DNA from: Flavobacteriaceae bacterium
Lineage (GTDB): Bacteria > Bacteroidota > Bacteroidia > Flavobacteriales > Flavobacteriaceae
NCBI GenBank assembly: GCA_947461795.1
Contig: CANHMG010000016.1
Location: 1 to 33,488, forward strand
DNA: 33,488 bases
Direction: 5' to 3'
This document shows, in pieces, positions 23,004-31,700 of this stretch. Below the pieces are notes generated by a model that saw only the letters and a list, made by a program, of their open reading frames with translations, was not told the origin of the DNA and did not search any database. How positions within the stretch are numbered: position 1 is the first letter of the stretch; each line of letters starts with the position of its first letter. A program made the position numbers and the translations under genes.

Positions 23004-25139
23004 ATGAAAAATACACTTCATTTAGCTTGTGTTTGTATTATTTTTGCAACTTCCTATTCTCAAAACAAAACAGAAACAATGTCAAAAAAGACTTCGCCAC
23101 CCATTGCTACCATCCAACCTAAAACTTTAGAAAAACATGGAGATGTTAGAATTGATAATTATTTTTGGTTAAACGATCGAGAAAACCCAAAAGTTATAGA
23201 TTATCTCAATAAAGAAAACGAATATTATACTGCGGAAACTGCTTCTACAAAGGAATTTCAGACAGCGTTGTTCAATGAAATGAAAAGTCGCATCAAAGAA
23301 GACGACGAATCAGTGCCTTATTTATATAACGGATATTATTATATCACTCGATTTGAAACAGGTAAAGATTACCCAATTCATTCTAGAAAAAAAGGAAGTT
23401 TAGAGGCAAAAGAAGAAATTATGTTTGATTGTAATGCAATGGCCATTGGTCATAAGTATTTTCAATTAGGTGGGATTAGTATCAGCAATGACAATCAATT
23501 CGCGGTTTATGCAACGGATGTAGTTGGCAGAAGAATCTACACTTTGCAAATTAAGAACTTAATTACGGGTGAAATTCTTTCTGATAAAATTGAAAATGTA
23601 ACAGGAAATGCAGTTTGGGCGAATGATAACAAAACCATTTTTTACACCCATCAAGATGAAAAAACGCTGCGATCCGATAAAGTTTTTAAGCACAAAATGG
23701 GAGTAGATACTTCAAAAGATGCTTTAATTTATTTTGAAAAAGACGATACTTTCAATGTTTCTGTAGCGAAAGGTAAATCAAAAAAATATATAGCAATCGC
23801 CTGTTCTAGTACCTTAACGGATGAGTACAGAACGATTTTAGCCGACGAACCGGATAGTGAATTTAAAGTCTTTCAAAAAAGAATCCGTGGATTAGAGTAC
23901 AGTATTTCTCATTATGGAGACAGTTTTTATATTGTTACCAATAAAGACAAAGCTACCAATTTTAAATTGATGAAAGTCAATGAAAGCGATACTTCAAAAG
24001 AAAATTGGATGGATGTTATTGCTCATCGTGAAGATGTTTTGCTTGAAGGTATTGATATTTTCGCAGCTTATTTAGTGGTTTCCGAACGCAGCAATGGATT
24101 GAATAAAATACGCATCATGCCTTGGAGTGGGAAAGGAGAATACTATTTGCCTTTTGAAATAGAAACCTATACTTGTTATACTACCTCAAATGTCGATTTT
24201 GATACTGATATTTTACGTTATGGCTATCAATCGATGGCAACACCTTCTTCGGTAATTGATTTTAATATGAAAACCAAAACCAAAGAAATCAAAAAAGAAC
24301 AACAAGTACTCGGAGGGAAGTTTGATAAGTATAATTATACCGAAGAGCGTGTTTGGGCTACTGCAACCGATGGGACTCAGGTGCCTATTTCTATGGTATA
24401 TCGAAAAGGATTAAAAAAAGATGGACAAAATCCATTGTTATTATACGCCTATGGGTCGTACGGAATGTCGATGGATCCTTATTTTTCATCCACACGCTTA
24501 TCTTTATTAGATCGTGGATTTGTCTATGCTATCGCTCATATTCGTGGCGGAGAAGATTTAGGTCGACAATGGTATGAAAACGGAAAACTATTAAAAAAGA
24601 AAAACACTTTTACAGATTTTATTGATTGTTCAAAATTTGTGATTTCAGAAAAATATACTTCACCTGAACATTTATATGCAGAAGGAGGTTCTGCAGGAGG
24701 ATTGTTGATGGGAGCTATTGTAAATTTGGCGCCTCAACTTTACAATGGTGTCATTGCTCAAGTTCCTTTTGTAGATGTAATGACAACGATGTTGGATGAT
24801 ACGATTCCATTAACTACAGGAGAATATGATGAATGGGGAAATCCAAATGTGAAGAAATATTATGATTATATGCGCTCTTATTCCCCTTATGATAATGTAA
24901 TTGCGCAAGACTATCCAAATATGTATGTTTCAACTGGTTTGCACGATTCACAAGTACAATATTGGGAACCAGCAAAATGGGTTGCAAAATTAAGAGTTAC
25001 CAAAACAAATAATAAGCAATTATTTCTAGATACTAATATGGATGCGGGTCATGGTGGAGCTTCAGGAAGATTTGAGGCTTTAAAAGAACTTGCAAAAGAA
25101 TTTACATTTTTATTAGATTTAGAAAAAATTAAAAAGTAA
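23004..25139 (+). CDS. ptrB: Oligopeptidase B (S9A prolyl oligopeptidase family)
   Basis: This 711-residue serine peptidase cleaves short peptides after basic residues. An N-terminal beta-propeller (about 80-430) covers an alpha/beta hydrolase domain. The triad is S563 (GGSAGG), D648 (GLHDSQVQYWEPAKW) and H683 (DAGHGGASGRFE); the spacings of 85 and 35 residues equal those of E. coli oligopeptidase B. LTTGEYDEWGNP is typical of the B type. Unlike the cytosolic E. coli enzyme, this one begins with an apparent signal peptide (MKNTLHLACVCIIFATSYSQ), so it is probably periplasmic; an alternative ATG at 23079 would remove it. Confidence 0.94.
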   Translation: MKNTLHLACVCIIFATSYSQNKTETMSKKTSPPIATIQPKTLEKHGDVRIDNYFWLNDRENPKVIDYLNKENEYYTAETASTKEFQTALFNEMKSRIKEDDESVPYLYNGYYYITRFETGKDYPIHSRKKGSLEAKEEIMFDCNAMAIGHKYFQLGGISISNDNQFAVYATDVVGRRIYTLQIKNLITGEILSDKIENVTGNAVWANDNKTIFYTHQDEKTLRSDKVFKHKMGVDTSKDALIYFEKDDTFNVSVAKGKSKKYIAIACSSTLTDEYRTILADEPDSEFKVFQKRIRGLEYSISHYGDSFYIVTNKDKATNFKLMKVNESDTSKENWMDVIAHREDVLLEGIDIFAAYLVVSERSNGLNKIRIMPWSGKGEYYLPFEIETYTCYTTSNVDFDTDILRYGYQSMATPSSVIDFNMKTKTKEIKKEQQVLGGKFDKYNYTEERVWATATDGTQVPISMVYRKGLKKDGQNPLLLYAYGSYGMSMDPYFSSTRLSLLDRGFVYAIAHIRGGEDLGRQWYENGKLLKKKNTFTDFIDCSKFVISEKYTSPEHLYAEGGSAGGLLMGAIVNLAPQLYNGVIAQVPFVDVMTTMLDDTIPLTTGEYDEWGNPNVKKYYDYMRSYSPYDNVIAQDYPNMYVSTGLHDSQVQYWEPAKWVAKLRVTKTNNKQLFLDTNMDAGHGGASGRFEALKELAKEFTFLLDLEKIKK

Positions 25140-25154
25140 TTAAATTTTTTTTGT

Positions 25155-25162
25155 TAGATTTG
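25155..25162 (+). promoter_or_regulatory. -7 box of the cysteine synthase-like gene
   Basis: TAGATTTG matches TAnnTTTG, 53 bp before the chosen ATG at 25216. The -33 region would fall at the end of ptrB and is not a clear match. It suggests transcription independent of ptrB. Confidence 0.5.
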
Positions 25163-25215
25163 CAAGGATTTGAGGTTAGTAATATTTCTACAATACCTTG
25201 ATTAACTATTTTTTT

Positions 25216-26256
25216 ATGAAAGAAGAAATTAAAGCCTACAATAATGTCTTAGAGTTAATAGGAAATACTCCTCTTATTAAGCTCAATAAAGTTACCGAGA
25301 ATTTAGACGGTAATTTTTATGCAAAAGTAGAAGCATTTAATCCAGGTCACTCAACAAAAGATAGAATTGCTTTATACATTATTGAAGAAGCTGAAAGAAG
25401 AGGGATTCTTTCTGAAGGTGATACTATCATAGAAACTACTTCAGGAAATACTGGTTTTAGTTTAGCAATGGTTAGTATTATTAAAGGATACAACTGTATA
25501 TTAGCTGTGAGTTCTAAATCTTCCAAAGATAAAATCGACATGCTTCGTAGTCTTGGAGCTAAAGTATATGTTTGTCCTGCCAATGTTTCAGCAGATGATG
25601 AAAGATCGTATTATAGCGTTGCAAAAAGATTACACGAAGAAACAAAAGGTTCCGTATACATTAATCAGTATTTCAATCAATTGAATATTGATGCGCATTA
25701 TAAAACTACTGGTCCTGAAATTTGGCAGCAAACCAATGGTAAAATTACGCATCTTGTTGCCTGTAGTGGAACAGGTGGAACCATTTCTGGTGTAGCCAAA
25801 TTTTTAAAAGAGCAAAATCCAAATATTCGTATTCTTGGAGTTGATGCTTTTGGTTCTGTATTAAAAAAATACCATGAGACCAAAGAATTTGACAATGATG
25901 AAATTTATCCCTATCGCATAGAAGGATTAGGTAAAAATTTAATTCCAACTGCCACAGATTTTGAAATCATTGATAAGTTTACCAAAGTAACTGACGAACA
26001 AAGTGCTCATGCAACTCGAGAGATAGCAAAACGTGAAGGTTTATTTGTAGGATATACTTCTGGAGCTGTTCTTCAAGCGATGAAACAATATGCCGAAGAA
26101 GGCGAATTCAATGAAAATAGTAATGTAATTGCTATTTTTCCAGATCACGGTTCACGATATATGAGTAAAGTTTTTAGTGATGACTGGATGAACGAACAAG
26201 GTTTCTTTGATAGCATCAATGCGGAGGAAGCACAGAAAATAGAATTTATAAAATAA
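25216..26256 (+). CDS. Cysteine synthase / cystathionine beta-synthase family PLP enzyme
   Basis: This fold-type II PLP enzyme has 346 residues from the ATG at 25216 (a TTG 18 bp upstream is less likely). [15 protein letters not shown] opens the domain, HSTKDR holds K48 for the Schiff base, [14 protein letters not shown] is the substrate loop, and [17 protein letters not shown] binds the PLP phosphate. The length and the long C-terminal [14 protein letters not shown] are closer to the cystathionine beta-synthase-like branch than to CysK, but the regulatory CBS domains are absent. It could make cysteine from O-acetylserine or cystathionine from homocysteine and serine; the sequence alone does not decide. 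Confidence 0.88.
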   Translation: MKEEIKAYNNVLELIGNTPLIKLNKVTENLDGNFYAKVEAFNPGHSTKDRIALYIIEEAERRGILSEGDTIIETTSGNTGFSLAMVSIIKGYNCILAVSSKSSKDKIDMLRSLGAKVYVCPANVSADDERSYYSVAKRLHEETKGSVYINQYFNQLNIDAHYKTTGPEIWQQTNGKITHLVACSGTGGTISGVAKFLKEQNPNIRILGVDAFGSVLKKYHETKEFDNDEIYPYRIEGLGKNLIPTATDFEIIDKFTKVTDEQSAHATREIAKREGLFVGYTSGAVLQAMKQYAEEGEFNENSNVIAIFPDHGSRYMSKVFSDDWMNEQGFFDSINAEEAQKIEFIK

Positions 26257-26282
26257 TTACAAATTCACTCTTGTATTAAAAT

Positions 26283-26311
26283 AAAAAAGTCCCGATTATC
26301 GGGACTTTTTT
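26283..26311. terminator. Bidirectional terminator, cysteine synthase-like gene / yebC
   Basis: GTCCCGA (26289-26295) pairs with TCGGGAC (26299-26305) around TTA, with A and T runs on the outer sides. It lies between convergent genes. Confidence 0.93.
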
Positions 26312-26329
26312 ATTATTCATTGTTAATTT

Positions 26330-27043
26330 TTAATTTTCCTCCATTGTGTGATATACGTTCATCACATCATCATCTTCTTCAATTTTTTCGATTAGTTTCT
26401 CCACATCAGCCATTTCAGCTTCAGTCAATTTTTTAGTGATTTGTGGGATACGTTCAAAACCAGAAGAAAGTATTTCCATTTTTCTGTTTTCCAATTCTTT
26501 TTGAATGGTTCCAAAACTACCAAAAGGAGCGTAAATTAAGATTCCATCTTCGTCTTCAAAAACCTCTTCAGCTCCAAAATCAATCAATTCTAATTCTAAT
26601 TCCTCTGGGTCAATTTCACCTTTTGGAATTCTAAAATTGCACGTATGATCAAACATAAATTCCACAGATCCTTGTGTTCCCATTGTTCCGTTGCATTTGT
26701 TGAAATAACTTCTCACATTCGCCACCGTTCTATTATTATTGTCGGTTGCTGTTTCTACAAGAATTGCAATTCCATGTGGTGCATAACCTTCAAACAAAAC
26801 CTCTTTAAAGTTGGCAGTATCTTTGTCCGTAGCTTTTTTAATAGCGCGTTCTACATTTTCTTTCGGCATGTTGGCAGCCTTTGAATTCTGTATCACCGCA
26901 CGCAATCTTGAGTTGGCTTCCGGATTTGGTCCGCCTTCTTTCACCGCCATGACAATGTCTTTTCCAATTCTTGTAAACGCTTTAGCCATTGCTGACCAAC
27001 GTTTCATTTTTCTTCCTTTACGGAACTCAAACGCTCTTCCCAT
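26330..27043 (-). CDS. yebC: YebC/PmpR family DNA-binding or translation-linked regulator
   Basis: This 237-residue protein starts MGRAFEFRKGRKMKRWSAMAKAFTRIGKDI, the variant N-terminus used by Bacteroidetes YebC. Three domains are expected: a helical N-terminal part (1-75), then two alpha/beta parts. GPNPEANSRLRAVIQNSKAANMPKENVERAIKKA and FEGYAPHGIAILVE are family signatures. YebC proteins were described as transcription regulators, and more recently as ribosome-associated factors helping with polyproline stretches; which applies here is unknown. The latter would parallel EF-P in this window. The acidic C-terminus (IEKIEEDDDVMNVYH) is also typical. Confidence 0.94.
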   Translation of the reverse strand: MGRAFEFRKGRKMKRWSAMAKAFTRIGKDIVMAVKEGGPNPEANSRLRAVIQNSKAANMPKENVERAIKKATDKDTANFKEVLFEGYAPHGIAILVETATDNNNRTVANVRSYFNKCNGTMGTQGSVEFMFDHTCNFRIPKGEIDPEELELELIDFGAEEVFEDEDGILIYAPFGSFGTIQKELENRKMEILSSGFERIPQITKKLTEAEMADVEKLIEKIEEDDDVMNVYHTMEEN

Positions 27044-27136
27044 TTCTGATTTGTTTTACTACCTTAATTATTGGCAAAAATATAATTATTATTTATTTTT
27101 TAAATACTGAGCAACTCAATCCTTCAGCATTCTTAG

Positions 27137-28219
27137 TTATTTCTTATAAAAAGGCAATTTTACCACTTTTGCTAACACATCATTCTTACGGATTCGAATA
27201 TAAATATCACTATCCACGGTGCTATTCGCCACAGTCACATAACCTAATCCAATTCCAATTCCCATAGAGGGCGACATGGTTCCCGAAGTAACAATTCCAA
27301 TTACAGTTCCTTGAGCATCAACTATTTCATAATCATGGCGCGGAACAGAACGTTCTTGCATTTCAAAAGCCACTAATTTTCGCGTAACTCCAATTTCTTT
27401 TTGCTTTTTCAAAGCGGCTGAATTCACAAAATCTTTAGTGAATTTAGTAATCCAACCCAAACCAGCTTCTAAAGGTGAAGTCGTATCATTGATATCATTC
27501 CCATACAAACAAAAACCCATTTCCAATCGAAGCGTGTCACGAGCCGCCAAACCAATAGGTTTGATACCAAAATCCTTCCCAGCTTCAAAAACTTTATTCC
27601 AAATCGTTTCTACTTGATCATTTTTGCAATAGATTTCAAATCCACCCGAACCCGTATAACCAGTAGCTGAAATTATTACATACGGAAACCCAGCAAAATC
27701 AGCTACTTCAAAATGATAATACGGAATTGTAGCTAAATCAATAGAAGTCAACGATTGCATCGCTTCTACAGCTTTTGGTCCTTGAATGGCCAATAAAGAA
27801 TAGTCATCCGATAGATTTCGCATTTCCACGTCCATATCATTAAAACTCGAAATCCATTCCCAATCTTTTTCAATATTCGAAGCATTGACCACCAACAAAT
27901 ATTGCTCTTCTTTCATACGATAGATAATCAAATCATCTACAATTCCACCCTCTTTATTCGGCAAACACGAATATTGTGCTCTTCCAATCGTTAGAGTAGA
28001 GGCATCATTCGAAGTGACTTTCTGAATTAACGCCAAAGCATTTACGCCAGTCAACAAAAATTCTCCCATATGCGAAACATCAAAAACACCCACAGCATTG
28101 CGCACCGTTTCATGTTCGGCATTCACACCTTCATATAAAATAGGCATATTGTAACCCGCAAACGGAAGCATTTTCGCTCCTAAACTCTCATGAATGTGTG
28201 TAAGTGCAGTGTTTTTCAT
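27137..28219 (-). CDS. gcvT: Glycine cleavage system T protein (aminomethyltransferase)
   Basis: GcvT takes the aminomethyl group from the H protein, releases ammonia and passes the methylene group to tetrahydrofolate. The 360 residues match the family. Features include [61 protein letters not shown], and [17 protein letters not shown] in the C-terminal barrel. The gcvH and gcvP genes are not near. A -7 box TAAATTTG lies on the minus strand at 28295-28288, between the ATG and repeat copy C, giving a leader of roughly 60-65 nt. Confidence 0.96.
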   Translation of the reverse strand: MKNTALTHIHESLGAKMLPFAGYNMPILYEGVNAEHETVRNAVGVFDVSHMGEFLLTGVNALALIQKVTSNDASTLTIGRAQYSCLPNKEGGIVDDLIIYRMKEEQYLLVVNASNIEKDWEWISSFNDMDVEMRNLSDDYSLLAIQGPKAVEAMQSLTSIDLATIPYYHFEVADFAGFPYVIISATGYTGSGGFEIYCKNDQVETIWNKVFEAGKDFGIKPIGLAARDTLRLEMGFCLYGNDINDTTSPLEAGLGWITKFTKDFVNSAALKKQKEIGVTRKLVAFEMQERSVPRHDYEIVDAQGTVIGIVTSGTMSPSMGIGIGLGYVTVANSTVDSDIYIRIRKNDVLAKVVKLPFYKK

Positions 28220-28287
28220 TATTCGTAGTAATTAATTTGAAGTCGCTAATTTATTCAATTAAAATCTAAATTCAACTTGGATATTTA

Positions 28288-28295
28288 CAAATTTA
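28288..28295 (-). promoter_or_regulatory. Possible -7 box of gcvT
   Basis: The minus strand reads TAAATTTG, a perfect TAnnTTTG. The expected -33 position falls at the end of repeat copy C (about 28315), with no clear TTTG. Confidence 0.4.
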
Positions 28296-28307
28296 TGAGA
28301 TTTTTTT

Positions 28308-28417
28308 AGGAGCTAATTCCAGCTGTCCACTCTATCTTTTTTGTTTATTACGCCAAAGTTCAGTAGATAGATTTTTTTAAACAAAAAAGGATGCCGTTTC
28401 CATCTGGGCTAGGGCAT
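28308..28417 (-). repeat. Dispersed hairpin repeat, copy C
   Basis: Read on the minus strand it starts ATGCCCTAGCCCAGAT and ends TAGCTCCT, as in copy A. Pairs: CTA (28412-28410) with TAG (28315-28313); CCAG (28407-28404) with CTGG (28322-28319); ATC with GAT (28392-28390, 28336-28334); a bulged C at 28389; then TTTTTTGTTTA (28388-28378) with TAAACAAAAAA (28347-28337), a perfect 11-bp stem. The lower part (GGC next to GAGTGG) pairs less well than in copies A and B. It lies between divergent gcvT and the NAD(P)H-hydrate dehydratase gene. Confidence 0.75.
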
Positions 28418-28433
28418 TTCATTTCAAATACAA

Positions 28434-28463
28434 TTGATTTTAAAATTCAAATTTGTAACTTTA
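28434..28463 (+). promoter_or_regulatory. Probable promoter of the NAD(P)H-hydrate dehydratase gene
   Basis: TTG (28434-28436), a 19-bp spacer, then TAACTTTA (28456-28463), one mismatch from TAnnTTTG. It supports a start at the ATG at 28479 rather than further upstream. Confidence 0.45.
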
Positions 28464-28478
28464 TTGAAATATTTCCCA

Positions 28479-29327
28479 ATGAAAACCTTTCTCTCAATTA
28501 CTCGTGACCAAATCCTAAAACTGTTTCATCCAATAAATCCAAAAACACATAAAGGAATTCAAGGTCATGCGTTACTAATAGGAGGAAGTTATGGCAAAAT
28601 AGGTTCTATAACATTATCTTCAAAAGCAGCACTCAAAACGGGCTGTGGATTAGTAACTGCCTATATTCCTAAATGTGGGTATACAATTCTTCAAACTGCA
28701 GTTCCTGAAATTATGGTGCTTACGGATTGTGAAGAAAAATTCATTTCAAAAATCGAGTATGCTATTCATCCACAAGCAATCGGAATTGGCCCTGGAATGG
28801 GAACAGATTCTCAAACTCAAAAAGCATTACATGAATTCCTAAAAACAAATAAAATTCCTTTAGTTGTAGATGCTGACGCGATCAATTGTATAGTAATTGA
28901 AAACTCTTTATTCAAGCTTTTGCAGCCTAAAACGATACTAACTCCTCATGTAAAAGAACTAGAAAGACTACTAGGAACATGGAATTCAGACGATGAAATG
29001 CTTCAAAAAGCAATGAATTTTTCTTTACAATACAACCTTATTATTGTATTAAAAGGCGCACCAACTCTTATCGTTGATGGTAAAATAATCTACGAAAATT
29101 CTACTGGAAACGCTGCTTTGGCAACAGCTGGAAGTGGCGATGTATTAACGGGAATGATTACAAGTTTGTTAGCACAATCCTACAACGCTATTGATGCAGC
29201 AATTCTTGGGGTGTATTTGCATGGGTTGTGTGCCGATTTGAAAGATTCCAATACTAGCACTCAATCGTTTATTGCTTCTGATATCATTGAAAATCTTGGA
29301 AATTCCTTTTTAGATTTAGGGATTTAA
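28479..29327 (+). CDS. nnrD: ADP-dependent NAD(P)H-hydrate dehydratase
   Basis: NnrD repairs NAD(P)H damaged by hydration, using ADP in bacteria. From the ATG at 28479 the protein has 282 residues of the ribokinase-like CARKD fold. HKGIQGHALLIGGSYGKIGS near the start, AIGIGPGMG (about 105-113), VVDADAIN, LTPHVKELERLLG and GNAALATAGSGDVLTGMI are family hallmarks. The usual fused epimerase domain (NnrE) is absent, so that activity must be encoded elsewhere. A frame extension upstream to 28434 overlaps the promoter and is unlikely. The last 12 bp overlap the end of convergent thrC. Confidence 0.93.
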   Translation: MKTFLSITRDQILKLFHPINPKTHKGIQGHALLIGGSYGKIGSITLSSKAALKTGCGLVTAYIPKCGYTILQTAVPEIMVLTDCEEKFISKIEYAIHPQAIGIGPGMGTDSQTQKALHEFLKTNKIPLVVDADAINCIVIENSLFKLLQPKTILTPHVKELERLLGTWNSDDEMLQKAMNFSLQYNLIIVLKGAPTLIVDGKIIYENSTGNAALATAGSGDVLTGMITSLLAQSYNAIDAAILGVYLHGLCADLKDSNTSTQSFIASDIIENLGNSFLDLGI

Positions 29328-30608
29328 AAAGGATTTCAATTCTTCGTAATTCTTAATTTTTACACTTACTTTTTGTTGATGTAAAACGCTTTCTATTTGT
29401 GACGGAATAGGCAGTTTTATTTGTAATGCTGGCTCAACCACATCCAAAAACTTAATTGGATGAGCCGTTTCTAAGAAAACTCCAATAGCATTAGGTAGGT
29501 TTTTCAATTCTTCTTTCAATCCTAAATATCCAACAGCACCATGAGGTTCTGCAATATATCCATCAGTTTTGTATATCGATTTCATAACATCTAAAGTTGC
29601 TGAATCGGTATAAGAATAAGATGAAAAATCTTTTTTGAATTGCTCTAAATCATGGTTGTACATTTCCTGAATTCGAATAAAATTGCTAGGGTTACCAACA
29701 TCCATTGCATTTGAAATTGTTGCTTTTGAAGGTTTCGGATTGTAATTCCCATCCATCAAAAACTGGGGAACTGTATCATTTACATTGGTCGCAGCCACAA
29801 AATGATGAATTGGCAATCCTAATTTTTTAGCTAAAATTCCAGCGCAAATATTTCCGAAATTTCCACTTGGACAAGAAAAAACAAAGGGTTTGTTATGAGA
29901 TTTTAGTTGTTTGTACGCAAAGAAAAAGTAAAACATTTGTGGCAACCATCGTGCAATATTAATTGAATTGGCAGAAGTTAAGTTGATATGAGAAAGACTT
30001 TTATCTAAAAAAGCTTTCTTAACCATATCTTGACAATCATCAAAAACACCATCAACTTCTAAAGCTTTTATATTTTGACCGAGCGTAGTTAGCTGACGTT
30101 CTTGAATATCACTTACTTTTCCCGAAGGGTATAAGATCACTACTTCCACACCAGCAACACCTAGAAAACCACTAGCAACAGCGCCTCCAGTATCTCCAGA
30201 AGTTGCGACAAGAACTGTATTTTTATTGTCTTTGTTGTCTTTATTGAAATAGGCTAAACAGCGTGACATAAAACGAGCTCCTACATCTTTAAACGCCATT
30301 GTTGGTCCATGATAGAGTTCTAATGAGTAAATATTTTCTTCTACTTTAACAGTTGGAAAGTCAAAACACAAGGTTTCAGCAATGATTTGTTTTAAATTGG
30401 ACTCTGGAATTTCATTACCAAGAAATTGTTGAATCACTTGAAATGCGATTTCTTCATTGGAATAATTTTCAATATTTGCAATAAAGTCAGCAGAAATAGG
30501 AGAGATGCTTTCTGGAAAATACAAGCCTTTATCAGGAGCTAATCCTAGAATTACTGCTTCTTTAAAAGAAACTTTTGGTGCGTTGTGATTTAAACTGTAG
30601 TATTTCAT
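29316..30608 (-). CDS. thrC: Threonine synthase
   Basis: ThrC converts O-phosphohomoserine to threonine with PLP, the last step of the pathway. The 430-residue length fits the short bacterial class. It starts MKYYSLNHNAPKVSFKEAV; HGPTMAFKDVGARF (100-113) holds K107, the PLP lysine; ATSGDTGGAVASGF binds the substrate, and SCPSGNFGNICAG binds the cofactor phosphate. It is the third gene of thrABC on the minus strand, 33 bp after thrB. It ends inside the end of nnrD, with no room for an intrinsic terminator between the two. Confidence 0.97.
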   Translation of the reverse strand: MKYYSLNHNAPKVSFKEAVILGLAPDKGLYFPESISPISADFIANIENYSNEEIAFQVIQQFLGNEIPESNLKQIIAETLCFDFPTVKVEENIYSLELYHGPTMAFKDVGARFMSRCLAYFNKDNKDNKNTVLVATSGDTGGAVASGFLGVAGVEVVILYPSGKVSDIQERQLTTLGQNIKALEVDGVFDDCQDMVKKAFLDKSLSHINLTSANSINIARWLPQMFYFFFAYKQLKSHNKPFVFSCPSGNFGNICAGILAKKLGLPIHHFVAATNVNDTVPQFLMDGNYNPKPSKATISNAMDVGNPSNFIRIQEMYNHDLEQFKKDFSSYSYTDSATLDVMKSIYKTDGYIAEPHGAVGYLGLKEELKNLPNAIGVFLETAHPIKFLDVVEPALQIKLPIPSQIESVLHQQKVSVKIKNYEELKSFLNP

Positions 30609-30641
30609 TTTTTTTATGCGTTATGCTATAAGCTTAGAGCC

Positions 30642-31559
30642 TTAAATTATTTTTACACCTTCCGAATTGATTTTAGAAACATGAATTTCATAAGGAATTC
30701 CAGTACCATCAAATATTGCTTTCATAGCATTGGCTACTTTTTCTGCGGTTTCTTTTCCTTTACTCAAGGCAAAAATAGAAGGACCAGAACCAGAAATTCC
30801 AGAGCCTAAAGCCCCATTTTGTAGTGCTGTTTGTTTCACTAAATCAAATTGCGGAATGAATTTTCCACGCAATGGCTCAACAATATCATCATGCAAAGAG
30901 CGACCAATTAATTCGTAATCATTGGTGTACAATCCTGCTATCAATCCACCAACATTTCCCCATTGAGTAATGGCGCTTTTTAAAGAAACCATAGGTTGCA
31001 AAACGGCTCTCATTTCAGAAGTTTTTAATTCTATTTGAGGATGAATAACGGTAGCATAAATCTCAGTTGGGCTTTCAATTCTAACAATATCTAATGGATT
31101 GTAACCGCGAACCAAAGTAAATCCACCACATAATGCTGGAGCAACATTGTCCGCATGAGCACTTCCGCTGGCCAAAACTTCCCCTTGCATAGCAAAATAA
31201 ACAAGTTCTTTTCTTGAAAAAGGCCTTCCTATCAATTCATTAATTCCGAAAACAGCACCAGCAGCACTGGCTGAACTGCTGCCTATTCCACTTCCAGCTT
31301 TGATTTTTTTGTAGATTTCTATTTCAAAACCAAAATCTACATCAACTTCATTTAATAAGGCCAACGCCGCCACGCCAGCAACATTTTTTTCTGTTTCTAA
31401 AGGTAAATCCGCACCAACTATTTTTGTTATTCGAACACCTTTTTGCAAAGACTTTCTAATTATCATTTCATCTCCAACGTTGTCTAGACAAGTGCCTAAC
31501 ACATCAAATCCACAGGAAAGATTGGCAATTGTGGCAGGGCAGAAGAGTTTTATTTCCAT
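30642..31559 (-). CDS. thrB: Homoserine kinase
   Basis: ThrB phosphorylates homoserine. This 305-residue GHMP kinase has CPATIANLSCGFDVLG at the start, the ATP-binding KAGSGIGSSSASAAGA (87-102) and GALGSGISGSGPSIFAL near the end. It is the middle gene of the threonine operon. The region directly before its ATG is an 8-bp tandem repeat rather than a ribosome binding site. Confidence 0.97.
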   Translation of the reverse strand: MEIKLFCPATIANLSCGFDVLGTCLDNVGDEMIIRKSLQKGVRITKIVGADLPLETEKNVAGVAALALLNEVDVDFGFEIEIYKKIKAGSGIGSSSASAAGAVFGINELIGRPFSRKELVYFAMQGEVLASGSAHADNVAPALCGGFTLVRGYNPLDIVRIESPTEIYATVIHPQIELKTSEMRAVLQPMVSLKSAITQWGNVGGLIAGLYTNDYELIGRSLHDDIVEPLRGKFIPQFDLVKQTALQNGALGSGISGSGPSIFALSKGKETAEKVANAMKAIFDGTGIPYEIHVSKINSEGVKII

Positions 31560-31561
31560 TT

Positions 31562-31609
31562 GTGTTGCTGAGTTGCTGAGTGCCTGAGTGCCTGAGTGCC
31601 TGAGTTTCG
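31562..31609. repeat. 8-bp tandem repeat before thrB
   Basis: Units of GAGTGCCT recur with an 8-bp period: GTGTTGCT (31562-31569), GAGTTGCT (31570-31577), GAGTGCCT three times (31578-31601), GAGTTTCG (31602-31609). It ends 3 bp from the thrB ATG on the minus strand, so it forms the translation initiation region of thrB. Confidence 0.85.
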
Positions 31610-31700
31610 ACTCAAGAAATTAGGAACACTGCACTATTAATTTAATTTTTATTTTGATTCCTGATTTCTCAATCTATTGAGTTTTGTCTCAGGCACTTTT

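Noticed and set aside
23004..23063. Lipobox (LAC) in the oligopeptidase B leader
   Set aside because: The cysteine is at residue 9, too close to the N-terminus, with the hydrophobic core mostly after it.
26645..26884. Plus-strand frames opposite yebC (also 26811-27110)
   Set aside because: They are antisense shadows, rich in unlikely residues, with no promoter; yebC explains the region.
31562..31609. CRISPR-like array
   Set aside because: The units are 8 bp and directly tandem with no spacers.
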